Positions 6,366-12,725 of a stretch of DNA of 12,725 nt are shown in pieces. The DNA is taken from the NCBI GenBank assembly GCA_964412395.1, contig CAYPOY010000130.1, positions 1 through 12,725 on the forward strand, read 5' to 3'. The notes beneath the pieces are model-generated. The model was not told the origin of the DNA. It ran no database searches and saw nothing but the letters and a program-made list of their open reading frames with translations. Positions within the stretch are counted from its first letter, which is position 1. The number at the start of each line of letters is the position of its first letter. A program made the position numbers and the translations under genes. Origin of the DNA: CAYPOY01 sp964412395 (GTDB lineage Bacteria; Chloroflexota; Anaerolineae; B4-G1).

Positions 6366-7303
6366 TGATGTTCCCTCCAATTAGCATCTCCCCGCGGTAG
6401 TTCTACCTGGGGCAAAGGATACCAGAAATTCCCACTCTCATGCTTACACCCCAGGCCCAGAACGTGACGGCGATTCATAGCGTAAAAGTCTGCCAACGTT
6501 TGCCAGTCTTTGGGCGAAAGCGCCGTATAATCGGCTTCGTCTACCCGCCGGGCGTACAAGTGATCGTACAGAATCGCCCGCAGCGTATGCGCGTCCAGGT
6601 ACGAGGATGGGCTGACGGTAAAGTACAGGTCCTCACTGCCGGTGGCGATCAGTGGCATGTCGAACGCGGCGGGGCGGTCAAAGCCGATGAAGAAATCCAC
6701 CGGCTCGACGTACTCGCCGTAATAGGCCTCCACGATCTGGCGTTTATCCGGCAGGCGGCCGTGTTCCTGGTAAAAACGAACCCCGATTTCGGCGACGGTC
6801 TCCGCCGGGTCGTGGGCACAGACGCCAAAAAACAACCGGTAACGACGGTGAGAGGCCGTGCGTCGGGCTAGTTCGTCATAGGCGTCCAACGCATGAGCAT
6901 AAGGTGTATTTTCAAGATAGCGTCGGGTATTCCCATAGATACGTACGCGAATGTCATAAGCGTCGTAAAAATCCACAAAGTTGGGGTCTTGCGCAAACCA
7001 CAACAGCCCTTGTTCCAAGAGTGACCTGTATTCCTCTCCGCGCTCCAAAAGATCTGGTCCAAAGATCGGCGTCAATAGTGTGTCAATGCCATGGTCGAAG
7101 AATAGCTTGTAAAGTTCGATATGCCGCTGCCCACTGATTCGCAAATATGCCTCCATAAAGTTGGTCGCTGCTTGCTCTGGGTATTCCAGCATAAACCAGC
7201 GCCGGGTACCGTTGATGGGAAATACGCATACCTTTGGCCCCGCTTCGCGTACCAGCCGGGCGACCTCCTTCGTGGGCAAACTCTGGAATGTTTCTGGATC
7301 CAC
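6362..7303 (-). CDS. Rv3378c-like diterpene synthase / diterpenyl transferase (cis-prenyltransferase fold)
   Basis: 313 residues from GTG 7303, with GGGGGC as ribosome site and only 2 nt after the methyltransferase stop. It matches, from memory, M. tuberculosis Rv3378c (tuberculosinol / tuberculosinyl-adenosine synthase) along its length: GPKVCVFPINGTRRWFMLE, HGIDTLLTPIFGPDLLERG, then EAYYGEYVEPVDFFIGFDR, DMPLIATG, DLYFTVSPSSYL and LRAILYDHLY. Family members take a cyclic diterpenyl diphosphate from an Rv3377c-type enzyme and replace the diphosphate with water or a nucleoside. The cyclase gene follows directly with a 4-bp overlap. One oddity: residue 31, at the place of the aspartate in the FPFDGTRRW motif of Rv3378c (D34, reported as catalytically important), is Asn (codon AAC). 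The C-terminus is ~15 residues longer than Rv3378c and not conserved. Cytosolic, no membrane segments seen. Confidence 0.9.
   Translation of the reverse strand: MDPETFQSLPTKEVARLVREAGPKVCVFPINGTRRWFMLEYPEQAATNFMEAYLRISGQRHIELYKLFFDHGIDTLLTPIFGPDLLERGEEYRSLLEQGLLWFAQDPNFVDFYDAYDIRVRIYGNTRRYLENTPYAHALDAYDELARRTASHRRYRLFFGVCAHDPAETVAEIGVRFYQEHGRLPDKRQIVEAYYGEYVEPVDFFIGFDRPAAFDMPLIATGSEDLYFTVSPSSYLDAHTLRAILYDHLYARRVDEADYTALSPKDWQTLADFYAMNRRHVLGLGCKHESGNFWYPLPQVELPRGDANWREHQ
6373..6378 (-). promoter_or_regulatory. Shine-Dalgarno that fixes the cyclase start at GTG 6365
   Basis: GGAGGG on the - strand, 7 nt before the GTG at 6363-6365, lies inside the last codons of the upstream gene. An in-frame TTG at 6380 would overlap this site itself and is therefore rejected as the start. 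The GTGA overlap suggests translational coupling of the two diterpene enzymes. Confidence 0.7.
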
Positions 7304-7305
7304 GA

Positions 7306-7902
7306 TCAGTCGCCCCCTGAGCGTCTGCGGAACCTCGGCAAGAAACGAGGGATGCGGGCCATGTAGTCGGCGTAGCCGGGTAGGTTCTCAGCAAGCAGTT
7401 TCTCTCCCTGTCTCGCCGCGCGAGAGAAATCCCAGAACGTGTAGACGGTCAACACCAGTGTAGGTAGTGCAGGATTGATCAATAACAGCCCGCTGGCGAA
7501 CATAAAGTATGAGGTAAACATCGGATGGCACACATAAGCGTACGGCCCGCTGTTCACCAAGCGGTGCCCAGGTTGCACCTCTGCCCGCTCGGCGTAGAAC
7601 TGCCGTAGGTGGATCCGTGCCCACCAGTGCAGGCCCAACGCTGCCAGAAGCAGAAGGACGCCCACAGCCTGCAGCAGCCCACCCCACCAGGCGTCGGTGT
7701 GCAGGCCCAGCCACGGTAGCAGAGTCGGTTGCACGATCAAGAACGCCGCCACGACTATCATTATGATCGTGAAACCCCAACTCATGCCGCTGCCCTCGGC
7801 TTGCCGCTGTCTGTCGTAGCGGGAGATCAGCAAAAAGTCCGTTATGTAGAATGCGATCACTACCGCCAGGATCGTGACTGATCGATAGATGCCAGTGAAC
7901 AT
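7306..7902 (-). CDS. Isoprenylcysteine carboxyl methyltransferase (ICMT)-like membrane methyltransferase
   Basis: 198 residues from ATG 7902, whose A is shared with the TGA of the glycosyltransferase (TGATG). Hydrophobic segments at ~5-27, 42-62, 73-92 and a paired one at ~129-157 mark a polytopic protein. The SAM-binding region of the ICMT/PEMT fold is present: NSGPYAYVCHPMFTSY (118-132), then R164-GEKLL and LPGYADYMARIPRFLPRF at the C-terminus, as is typical. Such enzymes methylate lipophilic substrates within the membrane. Being wedged between the glycosyltransferase and the two diterpene enzymes, its likeliest substrate is the diterpenoid product; O-methylation of kolavelool by a cluster methyltransferase has been reported in Herpetosiphon (recalled, not checked). 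The usual RHPMY is CHPMF here. It could also methylate another prenyl lipid. Confidence 0.85.
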   Translation of the reverse strand: MFTGIYRSVTILAVVIAFYITDFLLISRYDRQRQAEGSGMSWGFTIIMIVVAAFLIVQPTLLPWLGLHTDAWWGGLLQAVGVLLLLAALGLHWWARIHLRQFYAERAEVQPGHRLVNSGPYAYVCHPMFTSYFMFASGLLLINPALPTLVLTVYTFWDFSRAARQGEKLLAENLPGYADYMARIPRFLPRFRRRSGGD

Positions 7903-9266
7903 CAGGCTGCTTTCCCTCTCAAGTTGAGATGCGTTGGCACGGGGACCCACAGCCGCCTGACCAGCAGTGCATAGAACGTCAAGATGACAATCATAACGAG
8001 CGGAATGTAGATACTGGGGTCCGTCAAGATATACAGGCCAGGCGCGATGACGTCCATGCCGAACACAGCAAAGCTGGCAACCTGCCAGAGATCCACCAGG
8101 GCATAGGGCAGGAATACCGCCCAGACCAGGATCCCCATATTTCGTTGCTCCAACGTCGCCAACAAGTACGTGAACACCGCGATGCCCAACGACACTTCCC
8201 AGACCATGTCCAGCCAGATAAAGGCCCCCAGGTACAGGACAAAAGCGAAGTCCAGGGCCAGTTGGGGAACGTCGCGACCGGGACGACCGATCGGCCAGAA
8301 AAGATGTCGCCAGGCTACTACCGCCAGCGGTACCAGGAGCAACACCTTGATACCCGTTGCCAGACGCATTGCATCTGGCGTCACGCCCAGAAAGTAGGCA
8401 ACGATTTGTACAATCGAATGATTGTAGCCCAGAAAACCTTTATCAGGGCCGCGCCAGGGAAAGTCACGGCTCAAGCGCGCCAGGAATTGGACGTAATCAA
8501 CGTGTTGTTGCCATGCATACGTAGGCCCTGCCGCCAGCATCGTCGCTCCCACGATGGCAACGTAAACCACAATGGTCAGAGCCGCCAGTTTGAGGAAGAA
8601 ACAATGCCGACCAAGCAGCAAGGGGACAACAGCGGCGAAGGCCCACTGTGGCTTGATCTGGAGGATGATAGACAACCACAACAGCGACCAGCCCAGGCTC
8701 TCTTCCAGGATGGCCTCAATGAGTAACGTACCCAACAGGGCCATAATGGTATAAATGTTGAGATAGCCCAGATCGCTCCAGAATGCTGAAAAGACCAACC
8801 AGACAGAGAGAGTCCAGGCCAGCGCATTGTTGGCTCGCTCAAGATTCAGCCGACGGAAAATCCGCCCCCACCAGATGTAAAGCAGGCCGTAGGCCACGAT
8901 GTGCAGCAGCGTGTGGATAATCACGATAGCGGCAGGGGATAACCGGAGGAAGGGGGTAAAAGCTAATGCGTAAGATGGCGGGTATTGATAAACTTCAATC
9001 TGGTCCGACGTTGGATACAGGTCCTGGTGATTTTGCAAGCGACTGGCAGCATCTATGTAGAGCTGGAGATCAACAGGAACCATCGGCCCCTCGATGCCGA
9101 CCCAATCAGGTAGCTCCATACCCTGGCCGGGAGCCAACATCATAACCAGGTACACACCCTGTACAGCCAGACGCAACACTGTGTAAACCACAGCAACGAC
9201 CAGGATGACGCGAAACGTCTTAGAGCGTGACCAGCTTTGACGTAGGTGACGTAGACATTCACTCAT
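7902..9266 (-). CDS. GT87-like (DUF2029) polyprenol-phosphate-sugar dependent glycosyltransferase, multi-spanning
   Basis: 454 residues from ATG 9266, which overlaps the permease stop (ATGAGTGA). About ten or more hydrophobic segments from residue 17 to the end. GT87-type features: a luminal-type aspartate in PVDLQLYIDAASRL (D66) after the first membrane segment, YQYPPSYALAFTPF (95-97 YPP) before the second, WSDLGYLNIYTIMALL around 163-177, and IKPQWAF with K205. Members such as mycobacterial PimE take mannose from polyprenyl-phosphate-mannose and add it to a membrane lipid on the outer face. The sugar and acceptor here are unknown. Its place between an exporter and the terpene enzymes hints at glycosylation of the exported lipid, but this is inference from order only. 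The longer frame from 9320 is rejected because it would overlap the permease by 62 bp. Confidence 0.8.
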   Translation of the reverse strand: MSECLRHLRQSWSRSKTFRVILVVAVVYTVLRLAVQGVYLVMMLAPGQGMELPDWVGIEGPMVPVDLQLYIDAASRLQNHQDLYPTSDQIEVYQYPPSYALAFTPFLRLSPAAIVIIHTLLHIVAYGLLYIWWGRIFRRLNLERANNALAWTLSVWLVFSAFWSDLGYLNIYTIMALLGTLLIEAILEESLGWSLLWLSIILQIKPQWAFAAVVPLLLGRHCFFLKLAALTIVVYVAIVGATMLAAGPTYAWQQHVDYVQFLARLSRDFPWRGPDKGFLGYNHSIVQIVAYFLGVTPDAMRLATGIKVLLLVPLAVVAWRHLFWPIGRPGRDVPQLALDFAFVLYLGAFIWLDMVWEVSLGIAVFTYLLATLEQRNMGILVWAVFLPYALVDLWQVASFAVFGMDVIAPGLYILTDPSIYIPLVMIVILTFYALLVRRLWVPVPTHLNLRGKAA

Positions 9267-11598
9267 TGCGCAAAACCTGCACGATTGACAATTTTGCCGC
9301 CCGTCGTCCTGGAATAACACTGCCCGCTGTGCTAACCAGAACCATTACTGGAATCAACAGCAAAACGTAGAGAGAATTCAAAGCCACGTTCACCTCGCCA
9401 AACCCATAAGCTTTTGACAGTGTCGCCAACATTCCCCTGGTAAAGGCCAGCCCCAATGGAACGCCCGCTCCTGTGGCCAGAAGCCCCAACAGTCCTGCCG
9501 TCGTATTGACCATAGTCACAACCTGGGCCGGGGTCATACCCAATGTCTTGAGTACGCCCACAGTCCTGAGCTTCTCTTGCACTGCCAGCAGGGAGGCATT
9601 GAATACGTTGATCAGGGCAATGACGATCAAAATGCCGGCCAGGGCAAAGATGGCTAGTTGTAAGTAAAGGACAGCACCCGGAAGGGTCTGCCCGACGAGG
9701 ATCAGGTTTAGATCGGCTTCCGGCCTGGGTTCCAGGTATTGTTTCAATTGCGCCGTGTTAGCGTCTGGGCTTAGTTTCAAGAAGTAAGTGCGCGGCTTCG
9801 CGTGCCTGATCAGTCGCGCTACAGTGGGCCAACTGACCATCATCATCTGACCTGCGTTCACTGGTTCAGGATACCGTCCGACAATCCGCCAGGTAACGGG
9901 CCTCTCCTCTCTATCGTCCAAAATTAAAGCCAACTCATCCCCCACCGCAAGCCCCAACCAGTCCAGTAACCCTTGCCCGGCGATGGCCTCATACGTGTTG
10001 GGCTGAAAAAGTCTTCCCTCCGATATTCTGAAAAGAAAAACGGCCAGGGTCCCTTCCACGGCCCGCACTTGAAATGACTGGCCCTGCTGTGTCTTCACGT
10101 CGGCCAAATACTCACTGTAGAAGGCATCTACACCGGGCGCTCTGCGCAGTATGCTTTGCGTCCGACTGTCGCTGGTCTCTTCCCTGGTTACGACCGCGTC
10201 GTAGACAATTCCCAGGAGGGAGGGATCCGCTTCGTAGGTCTTGAGTGTTTCGTTAAGCGTCAGGCCAAATATAATCCCGATTACGCCCAGAGTCAAGTTT
10301 AAACCCGTCATCAGTGACCTGAACGGCCTTACAGAGACGTCGTTCAGTCCTAAGATAAAGGTCATTGGGAAACCCAATTGGGTTGCCAATCTTATCCCCC
10401 AGAATGGTCTTTTGTGGGGCGCTTCTGCACCTACGGCGATGGCTCTGACAATGTTCGCTTTAGCCCCTCTACGAGCTGCCCCCAGGGTGGCCGCACTGAT
10501 TATACCCGAAATAATGCTCAAGACCAGGGCAACCAGCGGAACGCTAATGGGAGGCTGAAAAGTTGTGCTCAAAGACGCCGCCACGCTCTTCAACGGCAGA
10601 GGGGACAAGGCAACCCCTAGCAACAAGCCCAATGGGCTGCCGATCACGCCCAAAACCAAATATTGCCCCAGGTAGAGTGACAGGATTTGATTCTGAGTAA
10701 AACCGATGGCTTTGAGAATGCCGATTTGCCGGAATTGAGACAAAACCAACGAGCCAATGCTGCTAGCTATGACCAGGACGGTTGCCAGGATGGCAAAAAA
10801 GCTAAAGGCACCCAAAAACACAAAATTGAGCTGTGCCCCGAAAATCGCTGACTCTCTTACGTCCCGCCAGTCGGTGTGGCTGGCAATGGCGTCTGACCGG
10901 AGCATAGCTTCAATCCGTGCAAGTGTTTCGTCAACCGATTCCGGGTCATCCAGGCGCAGTCCCATTGACCAGTCCCAGGTTGATTCGTCGGGAAACAACT
11001 TGCGTAGGGTCTCTTCGCTCACGTAAAGATAAGGGGGTTGGCTGTTGCGATAGGTATCCCACATCAGGTTATACGCCAAACCGATTACCGGCAAGCTCAC
11101 CTTCTTGCCATCCCACCGGGTGACGCCGACAGGTTCGCTGACTGACAGGTGATGTAGATCGTTCAAATCATTGCTGGCCAGGATCTCGGTCTGATGGGGA
11201 ACCAGGTAGCGCCCATCTTGAACTAGTAAGCGATTCACGGCTGGCATTTCCACTGGCATGACCCTCAAACTGGTCCAGACCCGCGTATCGTGAATTCGTA
11301 CCCGGCTCGTGACGCTGTACTGGAGCCCTGTGCTTTCCACGACGCCGGGCAGGGCCTCAATGCGCTCAATATCCCGTGAGCGGATTTTGTCCCGGTTAAA
11401 GTAGAGCCACAGATGAGCGCCATTAAGTTCCTGGAAAGATTTGTCGTAGGGGGCGCTAATGTTCATCAGGGTAGCCAGGGCCAGGGTAAGCAGGGCAGAG
11501 GCGGCAATAATCGTGATGGTAATTAGCATAGAGACGAGGGGCCGGCTGGTTATATCCGCTTTAATTTTTTGCAGGACTGCGTCCATAAGAGCTGTCAC
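9259..11598 (-). CDS. ABC transporter permease with two FtsX units (MacB/LolC-type superfamily)
   Basis: 779 residues from GTG 11598, overlapping the ATPase stop (GTGA); an ATG four codons on (11586) is an alternative. The architecture is duplicated: TM1 (~21-46), extracellular domain (~50-250), FtsX unit 1 with three TM segments (~258-284, 307-333, 352-374), TM5 (~430-448), a second extracellular domain (~450-640), and FtsX unit 2 with three TMs (~645-668, 700-722, 741-762). Each unit carries the coupling helix pattern (FRQIGILKAIGFTQNQI at ~289-305; KLRTVGVLKTLGMTPAQ at ~676-692) that meets the ATPase. Such permeases expel lipids, lipoproteins or lipophilic compounds, or drive cell-envelope processes by mechanotransmission. 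A single 8-TM polypeptide acts with a homodimeric ATPase. No membrane-fusion protein gene is beside it. Because it is in the diterpene operon, export of the product is a natural guess. Confidence 0.92.
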   Translation of the reverse strand: MTALMDAVLQKIKADITSRPLVSMLITITIIAASALLTLALATLMNISAPYDKSFQELNGAHLWLYFNRDKIRSRDIERIEALPGVVESTGLQYSVTSRVRIHDTRVWTSLRVMPVEMPAVNRLLVQDGRYLVPHQTEILASNDLNDLHHLSVSEPVGVTRWDGKKVSLPVIGLAYNLMWDTYRNSQPPYLYVSEETLRKLFPDESTWDWSMGLRLDDPESVDETLARIEAMLRSDAIASHTDWRDVRESAIFGAQLNFVFLGAFSFFAILATVLVIASSIGSLVLSQFRQIGILKAIGFTQNQILSLYLGQYLVLGVIGSPLGLLLGVALSPLPLKSVAASLSTTFQPPISVPLVALVLSIISGIISAATLGAARRGAKANIVRAIAVGAEAPHKRPFWGIRLATQLGFPMTFILGLNDVSVRPFRSLMTGLNLTLGVIGIIFGLTLNETLKTYEADPSLLGIVYDAVVTREETSDSRTQSILRRAPGVDAFYSEYLADVKTQQGQSFQVRAVEGTLAVFLFRISEGRLFQPNTYEAIAGQGLLDWLGLAVGDELALILDDREERPVTWRIVGRYPEPVNAGQMMMVSWPTVARLIRHAKPRTYFLKLSPDANTAQLKQYLEPRPEADLNLILVGQTLPGAVLYLQLAIFALAGILIVIALINVFNASLLAVQEKLRTVGVLKTLGMTPAQVVTMVNTTAGLLGLLATGAGVPLGLAFTRGMLATLSKAYGFGEVNVALNSLYVLLLIPVMVLVSTAGSVIPGRRAAKLSIVQVLRNE

Positions 11599-12344
11599 CG
11601 TTCAGCTAATTTATCCGTCAAGTGTTGGACGATACGTTTCGCATCGCCACCTGGCATATCACTAACTATACGGCCATCGTGAAGAAATAGGACGGTTCTG
11701 GCTCTGGCAGCGGCCAGGGCATTGTGCGTGACCATCAAAATGGCCTGGCCCTGTTCGTTGAACTTACTCAGGATATTCATTACTTCCTGGCTGCTGGCGC
11801 TGTCCAGATTTCCCGTCGGCTCATCGGCCAGCAGCAAGGTGGGATGGTTGATGAGCGCTCTGGCAATGGCCACCCGCTGCTGTTGGCCGCCAGATAATTC
11901 CCAGGGATGTTTGTGGATTTGGCTGGCAATCCCCAATCTCTTCAACAGCTCATTAGAGCGTTTTCGAATAGCTTTTTTGTCTTTTTTACCGGCCAGCAGA
12001 GCAGGCAACTCCACGTTGGCCTGAACTGTCAAATTATCAATCAAATTGAAAAATTGAAAAACAAAGCCGATATATGCTCGCCTGAATTTGGCCAGGGCTG
12101 TTTCATCCATTGTGTGCAGGGTATACTCACCCACTTTCACCAAGCCCCCACTCGGCTGGTCCAACCCTCCGACCAGATGCAGCAGGGTGGATTTGCCGCT
12201 GCCCGAAGGCCCCATAACTGCCACGAAATCCCCGGCGGCAATATCCAGGGAAACCCCCTTCAGCGCCTCGAAGGTCACGTCGCCCGTTTGGTACACCTTT
12301 TTTAAATCGGCAATCTTGACCAGGGTGCTTGTGCTCGTGCTCAT
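11595..12344 (-). CDS. ABC transporter ATPase (MacB/LolD family)
   Basis: 249 residues from ATG 12344. All nucleotide-binding motifs are intact: Walker A GPSGSGKS (45-52), Q-loop FQFFNL (Q97), signature LSGGQQQR (140-147), Walker B LLLADEP (160-166) with GNLD D-loop, and switch H197 (VTHN). The FQFFNLIDNLTVQANVELP stretch is characteristic of the LolD/MacB/FtsE branch that partners FtsX-type permeases, and such a permease starts inside the last codon. It supplies the energy for the transporter. A longer frame from 12401 is rejected because its extra residues do not fit the family and would overlap the GNAT gene. There is no ribosome site before ATG 12344, but an extended -10 box ends 11 nt upstream, so the messenger may be leaderless. 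This gene is probably the first of the operon. Confidence 0.93.
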   Translation of the reverse strand: MSTSTSTLVKIADLKKVYQTGDVTFEALKGVSLDIAAGDFVAVMGPSGSGKSTLLHLVGGLDQPSGGLVKVGEYTLHTMDETALAKFRRAYIGFVFQFFNLIDNLTVQANVELPALLAGKKDKKAIRKRSNELLKRLGIASQIHKHPWELSGGQQQRVAIARALINHPTLLLADEPTGNLDSASSQEVMNILSKFNEQGQAILMVTHNALAAARARTVLFLHDGRIVSDMPGGDAKRIVQHLTDKLAER

Positions 12345-12346
12345 AC

Positions 12347-12725
12347 TTATGGTAAAGTATAGCAAGTTCTGGTGAACACCCGCCTGAACCCACTGACGCA
12401 TAGAAACCGTTCGAGCCAGGTGCCGGCTGCTGTTTGCAACATCAGGGTGTCAACTCCTTGCTCTTGCGCTTCTGTAGCGGCCTCGATCGCTAAATTTGTA
12501 GCGGCTCCGCTCCATCGGTGCGCTGGCACCACCCCGGCGCTACCGAGAATGCCAAAGTTTTCATGACGAAGCAAGGAACAAGTTCCTACGGGCTGCTCAT
12601 CAATCAGGGCGATGTAATGGTGAACACCAGGCAGATTTACAGAAGGTTCCAGCAATTGTGCCATGTAGGGTGCAAAATCAGAGGGCATGTCAAATGCGGA
12701 CACGAAGATTTCAGCAAAAGTCAGA
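12347..12725 (-). CDS. GNAT-family N-acetyltransferase (C-terminal part; 5' end outside window)
   Basis: The frame is open to the right edge and ends with TAA at 12347-12349, giving about 125 visible residues. The GTG at 12703 is internal rather than the start, because the frame continues upstream with sensible residues (LTFAEIFVSAFDMP). Typical GNAT features: a beta-strand pair (HHYIALIDEQPVGTCSLL), then the acetyl-CoA pyrophosphate-binding motif in VVPAHRWSGAATNLAIEAA (R-x-x-G-x-A), then LMLQTAAGTWLERFLCVSGF and RRVFTRTCYTL. It would transfer an acetyl group from acetyl-CoA to an amine; the substrate is not readable. It stops 2 bp before the ATPase, so it may be the preceding gene of the same unit, or may just lie next to the operon's own promoter. 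Confidence 0.8.
   Translation of the reverse strand, partial: LTFAEIFVSAFDMPSDFAPYMAQLLEPSVNLPGVHHYIALIDEQPVGTCSLLRHENFGILGSAGVVPAHRWSGAATNLAIEAATEAQEQGVDTLMLQTAAGTWLERFLCVSGFRRVFTRTCYTLP
12356..12364 (-). promoter_or_regulatory. Candidate extended -10 promoter of the diterpene/ABC operon (leaderless)
   Basis: TGCTATACT on the - strand combines the TGn extension with a near-consensus -10 hexamer (TATACT at 12356-12361). The ATG of the ATPase follows after 11 nt, so transcription would start roughly 4-5 nt before the ATG. No -35 hexamer at the usual distance is seen; extended -10 promoters can do without. It lies inside the last codons of the GNAT gene. Confidence 0.45.

Noticed and set aside
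7929..8726. + strand frame of 265 codons opposite the GT87 gene
   Set aside because: Translation is Q/R/H-rich and antisense to a clear multi-spanning protein.
9267..9320. N-terminal extension of the GT87 gene to 9320
   Set aside because: Would overlap the permease by 62 bp and adds a Cys/Gln-rich stretch not expected for the family; ATG 9266 overlaps the permease stop neatly.
4869..12344. A GGPP synthase or class I terpene synthase in the cluster
   Set aside because: No DDXXD-type prenyltransferase or class I domain is present in any frame read; the precursor must come from elsewhere in the genome.
1..12725. tRNA, rRNA, CRISPR array, insertion sequence, attachment site or origin
   Set aside because: No repeats, cloverleaf-like stretches, transposase motifs or terminal inverted repeats were noticed by eye. 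Almost all of the window is coding; the longest gene-free stretch is 695-782, which holds the terminator.

Overview
The window looks like part of a Chloroflexota genome, probably of the Anaerolineae/Chloroflexia type. Three things point that way: the surface protein at the left edge carries the short 'YLPIV..N' linker so common in exported proteins of that phylum; the diterpene genes resemble, from memory, a set described in Herpetosiphon; and the exporter has no periplasmic adaptor gene, which suits a cell without a classical outer membrane. This assignment is inference; there is no rRNA or other marker gene here.

Layout. One gene on the + strand (2-694) is the C-terminal end of an exported Ig-like protein. 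It runs into a perfect 18-bp inverted repeat (713-749) that can terminate transcription from both sides. Everything else is on the - strand. Reading in the direction of transcription (right to left): the end of a GNAT acetyltransferase (12347-12725), an ABC ATPase (11595-12344), a two-unit FtsX/MacB-type permease (9259-11598), a GT87-like membrane glycosyltransferase (7902-9266), an ICMT-like membrane methyltransferase (7306-7902), an Rv3378c-like diterpene synthase/transferase (6362-7303), an Rv3377c-like class II diterpene cyclase (4869-6365), a membrane sensor histidine kinase (3182-4834), a single-domain response regulator (2799-3170), a broken nucleotidyltransferase remnant (2438-2751), a ThiS/MoaD-like sulfur carrier (2241-2441), a frameshifted HicA-type toxin gene (2000-2211) and an M24 metallopeptidase (783-2003).

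The centrepiece is 4869-12344. Six genes from the ATPase to the cyclase overlap or lie 2 bp apart, so they almost certainly form one transcription unit, and the kinase/regulator pair follows after about 34 bp. The expected chemistry is: GGPP (made elsewhere; no GGPP synthase is visible) is cyclised to a bicyclic halimadienyl-, kolavenyl- or copalyl-type diphosphate; the Rv3378c-like enzyme removes or replaces the diphosphate; and the ICMT-like enzyme may methylate the product. The GT87 protein and the ABC exporter suggest that the product, or a glycosylated form, is assembled at and moved across the membrane. The two-component pair may sense the envelope or the product. Linking the transporter, glycosyltransferase and sensor to the terpenoid rests on gene order only.

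The 2000-2751 stretch is different: a small-gene patch in which two of three genes carry frame disruptions while the sulfur carrier between them is intact. Base composition also shifts: the M24 gene is very GC-rich (75% in a hand-counted line, 1441-1500) and the cyclase much less so (50% in 5401-5460), which would fit separate acquisition of the diterpene block.
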